From positions 1,240,001 to 1,304,000 of the forward strand of contig NZ_CP128846.1 in NCBI RefSeq assembly GCF_030388665.1: a DNA stretch of 64,000 bases, given 5' to 3'. The stretch is from Streptomyces flavofungini. Its GTDB lineage: Bacteria; Actinomycetota; Actinomycetes; Streptomycetales; Streptomycetaceae. The notes below the pieces were generated by a model. The model did not search any database and had not been told where the DNA came from. It was given only the letters and a program-made list of their open reading frames with translations. A program made the position numbers and the translations under genes. This document shows, one piece after another, positions 61,101-64,000 of the stretch (position 1 is the stretch's first letter; each line of letters begins with the position of its first letter).

Positions 61101-62314
61101 GTGGGGGGCAGGACGCCCCGGCGCAGCGCCATGACCGTCTTGATGACGCCGCCGACGCCCGCGGCCGCCTGGGTGTGCCCGATGTTCGACTTCAGGGAGC
61201 CCAGCCACAACGGCCGGTCGGCGGCACGCTCCTGACCGTACGTGGCGAGCAGCGCCTGCGCCTCGATGGGATCCCCCAGCGACGTCCCCGTCCCGTGCGC
61301 CTCCACCACGTCGACGAGGTCCGCCGACAGGCGTGCCGACGCCAACGCCTGCCGGATCACCCGCTGCTGGGACGGGCCGTTCGGGGCCGTCAGGCCGTTC
61401 GACGCTCCGTCCTGGTTCACGGCCGAACCCCGTACGACGGCGAGCACCGGATGCCGGTTGCGCCGCGCGTCCGACAGCCGCTCCAACAGCACGAGCCCGA
61501 CACCCTCGCCCCACCCGGTGCCGTCCGCGGACGCCGCGAACGCCTTGCACCGGCCGTCGGCCGCGAGCCCCCGCTGACGGCTGAACTCCACGAACATCCC
61601 CGGAGTCGGCATCACCGAGGCGCCGCCCGCAAGGGCCATGGCGCACTCGCCCTGCCGCAGCGACTGCGCGGCCAGGTGGAGCGCCGTGAGGGACGCCGAG
61701 CAGGCGGTGTCGACGGTGATCGCCGGACCCTCCAGGCCGAAGGTGTAGGCGAGCCGGCCCGACAGGACACTGGCGAGGAAGCCCGTCGAGTAGCCCTCGA
61801 AGGTCTCGCGGGCGCTCTGCAGCAGCAGGGCGTACTCCTGGCTGCTGGTGCCGACGAAGACGCCGGTGCGGCTGCCGCGCATCCGGGTCGGGGGCAGGCC
61901 CGCGCGCTCGAAGGTCTCCCAGGCCACTTCCAGGAGCAGGCGCTGCTGCGGGTCGAGGGTCAGCGCCTCGCGCGGGCTGACGCCGAAGAGGCCCGCGTCG
62001 AACGACGCCACATCGGCGAGGAAGCCGCCCTCGCGCGCGTAGCTCTTGCCGAGCCGGTCGGGGTCGGGGTCGTAGAGGTGCTCGACGTCCCAGCCGCGGT
62101 CGGTGGGGAAGGGCGCGACGGCGTCCGTGCCGGAGACGACCAGGTCCCACAGCTCCTCCGGGGACCGGACGTCCCCGGGGAAGCGGCAGCCCATGGCGAC
62201 CACCGCGATCGGCTCGCCCGCGGCGTCCTGGAGTTCCCGCAGGCGCCCGCGCGTCTCGTGCAGGTCGGCGGTGACCCGCTTGAGGTAGTACCGAATCCGG
62301 TCGTCCGTCGCCAT
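55103..62314 (-). CDS. Modular type I PKS, two terminal modules (KS-AT-ACP-KS-AT°-ACP-TE)
   Basis: The 2403 residues start with a docking helix (R-Y-Y-L-K-R-V-T-A-D-L). Then come KS1 (D-T-A-C-S-A-S near 203), AT1 (G-H-S-Q-G near 683; Y-A-S-H selects methylmalonyl-CoA), ACP1 (G-F-V-S-L near 1048, missing the usual Asp), KS2 (D-T-A-C-S-S-S near 1281), AT2, ACP2 (G-F-D-S-L near 2021) and TE (G-H-S-A-G-G near 2228). No KR, DH or ER is present, so both beta-keto groups stay. AT2 is damaged: the catalytic serine site reads G-H-G-P-G (near 1778) and about 100 residues with the substrate motif are missing. ATG 62314 with GAGGTGG. It is the last PKS of its line and is followed by a coupled methyltransferase. 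Confidence 0.94.
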   Translation of the reverse strand: MATDDRIRYYLKRVTADLHETRGRLRELQDAAGEPIAVVAMGCRFPGDVRSPEELWDLVVSGTDAVAPFPTDRGWDVEHLYDPDPDRLGKSYAREGGFLADVASFDAGLFGVSPREALTLDPQQRLLLEVAWETFERAGLPPTRMRGSRTGVFVGTSSQEYALLLQSARETFEGYSTGFLASVLSGRLAYTFGLEGPAITVDTACSASLTALHLAAQSLRQGECAMALAGGASVMPTPGMFVEFSRQRGLAADGRCKAFAASADGTGWGEGVGLVLLERLSDARRNRHPVLAVVRGSAVNQDGASNGLTAPNGPSQQRVIRQALASARLSADLVDVVEAHGTGTSLGDPIEAQALLATYGQERAADRPLWLGSLKSNIGHTQAAAGVGGVIKTVMALRRGVLPPTLHVDEPTPHVDWSSGAVRLLTEARDWPRCDGPRRAGVSSFGISGTNAHVILEQSDDDAFPAPTAAPTAGPVPLAGPTQAVDGTAADAPAEDPDRPTPEEPTPLPWLVTARSGRGLREQAARLRDHVRARPELTPADVAHSLLVSRTHFAHRAVVLADDRDAYLAGLTTVAEGKSAPGVVAGVARDPGKPVFVFPGQGAQWEGMAADLYRDAPVFRERLRACADAVAPHVDFSLVDVVRGVEGAAPLDRVDVVQPALWAMMVSLAALWRSHGVEPGAVVGHSQGEIAAACVAGALSLEDGALIVARRSRLVAERLAGSGGMAFLALPVDRARDRLAQWGTRLGVAAANAPSSVVVSGDAEALDELLDAAEREGVRALRVAVDYASHSAQVETLRDELLTTLAGITPRPAAIPFHSTVVGAELDTSGLDAAYWYRNLRETVRFAPTVRELLASGHRTYAEMSPHPVLAMSVQEIIEGAASAASAASAASAASGESAVGVAGAAGAAAVPGPVDAGSTVGGGAQGTVLTSLRRDEGHLGRFLASVAEAHVQGVGVDWSGRVGPGARLVDLPTHAFQRRRYWPDALPAAAPVREDDDSAASVFRARLAGLPDSGKERLALETVCEHAAAVLNLASPGDVDVTRAFTDLGFVSLTAMELRNRLTTATGVRLSPAAVFDHPTAEKLSAHLLARLTGTQEQSGDTGSAAVAAGEPIAVVAMGCRYPGGVTSPEQLWDLVASGRDATSGFPVNRGWDTEGLYDAERGRPGHTYVRRGGFLHDADQFDPLLFGISPREAQAMDPQQRLLLEVAWEVLERAGLAPDAVGGSRTGVFVGMSGQDYLPLLTADPDGGAGHLMTGTSTSVASGRIAYTFGLEGPAVTVDTACSSSLVALHLAVQALRQGDCTAALVGGATILSTPGAFVEFSRQGALAADGRCKAFAAGADGTGWGEGVGVLLVEPLSVARRAGHPVLALIRSTAVNQDGASNGLSAPNGPAQQRVIRQALAQAGLTARDVDAVEAHGTGTTLGDPIEAEALLATYGQGRPAHAPLWLGSLKSNVGHTAAAAGVGGVIKTVLALDRAVLPPTLHVDEPTPHVDWSSGAVEILTEARPWPDTGRARRAGVSSFGISGTNAHVVLEQAPEEDGGAVPTRAPLDEGGDLTPGPARVPSGDPLPMVPWPLSGGTEEALRAQADRLRRFVEARADLDPADIARSLAATRARLEHRAVVIGRDRDALLAALTRLAGDEAGPDVVRGAARARERVAFLCSGLLPDPAGGAGAERVGPVRESGAEQHGPVREPGAERHRLVRELYERVPVFAAALDEAGAAVAEQLGRPRSEVLSPEGPAPGDQVLARAAAFAGEVALLRLLEHWGVAPACLLGHGPGAVTAAHCAGALSLTDAAALAVTLVRAARTEAGADAGDAVRRTVKDVTFRPPSTPLLAARTGRPVPYEELSSPDHWVRLAQEEAVPSADAVEWCGSQGVRAYLQLGPDTALAALFGQEYGTDLRGLLTALAHLHVRGVPVDWARMLADCGARVVDLPTYAFQRQRYWPEGTGLPVGAAGRPGVPGATPADQGRQSRQRLAAAGEDERPGLVAALVRAHVAAVLRLTDPDAVDDERPLPELGFDSLTAVDLRNRLGADTGLRLPPALVFQHPTVAALTRHLVARWEQAAPEAGTDADASGDGGASPDRADAAPADTGPARLTLAPLLARASEQGRTEEFQELVRHVAVFRPTFDTLFGAPEERLRPPHVRLARGAGARLVCFPTFAVGAGASQYARLAAASGGEHDVWVQPVPGFDWREPLPASVDALAGLLAGGAARCADGEPVVLLGHSAGGWIAHATAAALEARGKGPDAVVLLDSHWPTSPTLPHLHARVERARVCEARAGRGLQEAGDDAHLTAMAHYAGLFRAWTPTGISAPTLLVRAAQDVFDEEPETAAAPVAPADRRAHWHLPHTAVDTPGTHFSIIREHSGPALRAVAEWLRGPAGHARPVPAQQQPTTPEGA
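57214..57296. repeat. 33-base tandem repeat inside AT2
   Basis: Two and a half copies of a 33-base unit encode repeated G-A-E-x-x-G-P-V-R-E-x blocks within the second acyltransferase region of the PKS. It lies beside the damaged catalytic core. Confidence 0.85.
59631..59675. repeat. 9-base tandem repeat in PKS linker
   Basis: Five copies of CTCGCCGCA/G encode an Ala/Ser repeat between the AT1 core and its C-terminal linker. It is a likely slippage product in a flexible segment. Confidence 0.85.
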
Positions 62315-62375
62315 GTGCCATCCACCTCGTCGAGACGTCGCCGTGGTCCGCTCGCGCGCGGGCCCCGGCACGGGG

Positions 62376-64000
<1,625 letters not shown>

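Overview
The window reads as high-GC actinomycete DNA, most probably Streptomyces. Supporting signs are G/C at almost every third codon position, GTG and TTG starts, long chains of ATGA/GTGA-coupled genes, a SARP regulator, Tat- and Sec-exported enzymes, cobalamin genes and dense NRPS/PKS content. No rRNA genes, insertion sequences or CRISPR arrays were seen.

Layout. (1) 1-456: the start of a secreted phospholipase A2. (2) 678-28345, minus strand: one long NRPS operon, transcribed right to left. Its order is NRPS (C-A-T-C-A-T-E-C), TauD-type dioxygenase, NRPS (degenerate C-A-T), NRPS (C-A-T-C-A-T), SyrD/PvdE-type ABC exporter, MbtH protein, lysine 6-aminotransferase, type II thioesterase, FAD amine oxidase, secreted serine protease and a decayed phosphopantetheinyl transferase. 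A promoter and palindromic operator lie at 28397-28454, facing a divergent XRE/TPR regulator at 28702. (3) 30149-37914: an intact Sfp-type phosphopantetheinyl transferase, an MMPL transporter, a two-component system, a DUF4097 protein and an aldehyde dehydrogenase. (4) 38067-43578, minus strand: a fatty-acid starter cassette (fatty acyl-AMP ligase, two acyl-CoA dehydrogenase-like proteins, carrier protein), divergent from a SARP regulator at 43895. (5) 46128-54350: ordinary chromosomal genes, including a Tat-exported serine hydrolase, tRNA-Pro(GGG), DUF309, cobF, an MFS pump, cobK, TauE/SafE and a thiolase. (6) 54396-64000, minus strand: the 3' end of a separate modular type I PKS cluster (…ER-KR-ACP // KS-AT-ACP-KS-AT°-ACP-TE, then a methyltransferase), which continues beyond the window.

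How the parts fit. Parts 2-4 are best read as one lipopeptide cluster. The ligase would activate a fatty acid and load it on the free-standing carrier, the two dehydrogenases would desaturate it, and the first C domain would join it to residue 1. Five adenylation domains imply a lipopentapeptide with a D-configured second residue. The dioxygenase gene is coupled to an NRPS that opens with an inactive, C-like domain, which fits an interface domain recruiting a beta-hydroxylase. Lysine 6-aminotransferase, the FAD enzyme and the aldehyde dehydrogenase suggest a lysine-derived building block such as 2-aminoadipate or an oxidised piperidine. No NRPS ends in a thioesterase, so release is unexplained. 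In the PKS, the last acyltransferase has lost its active-site serine and its core, and the last two modules have no reductive domains. Product structures are inference; gene families and domain orders are read from the sequence.
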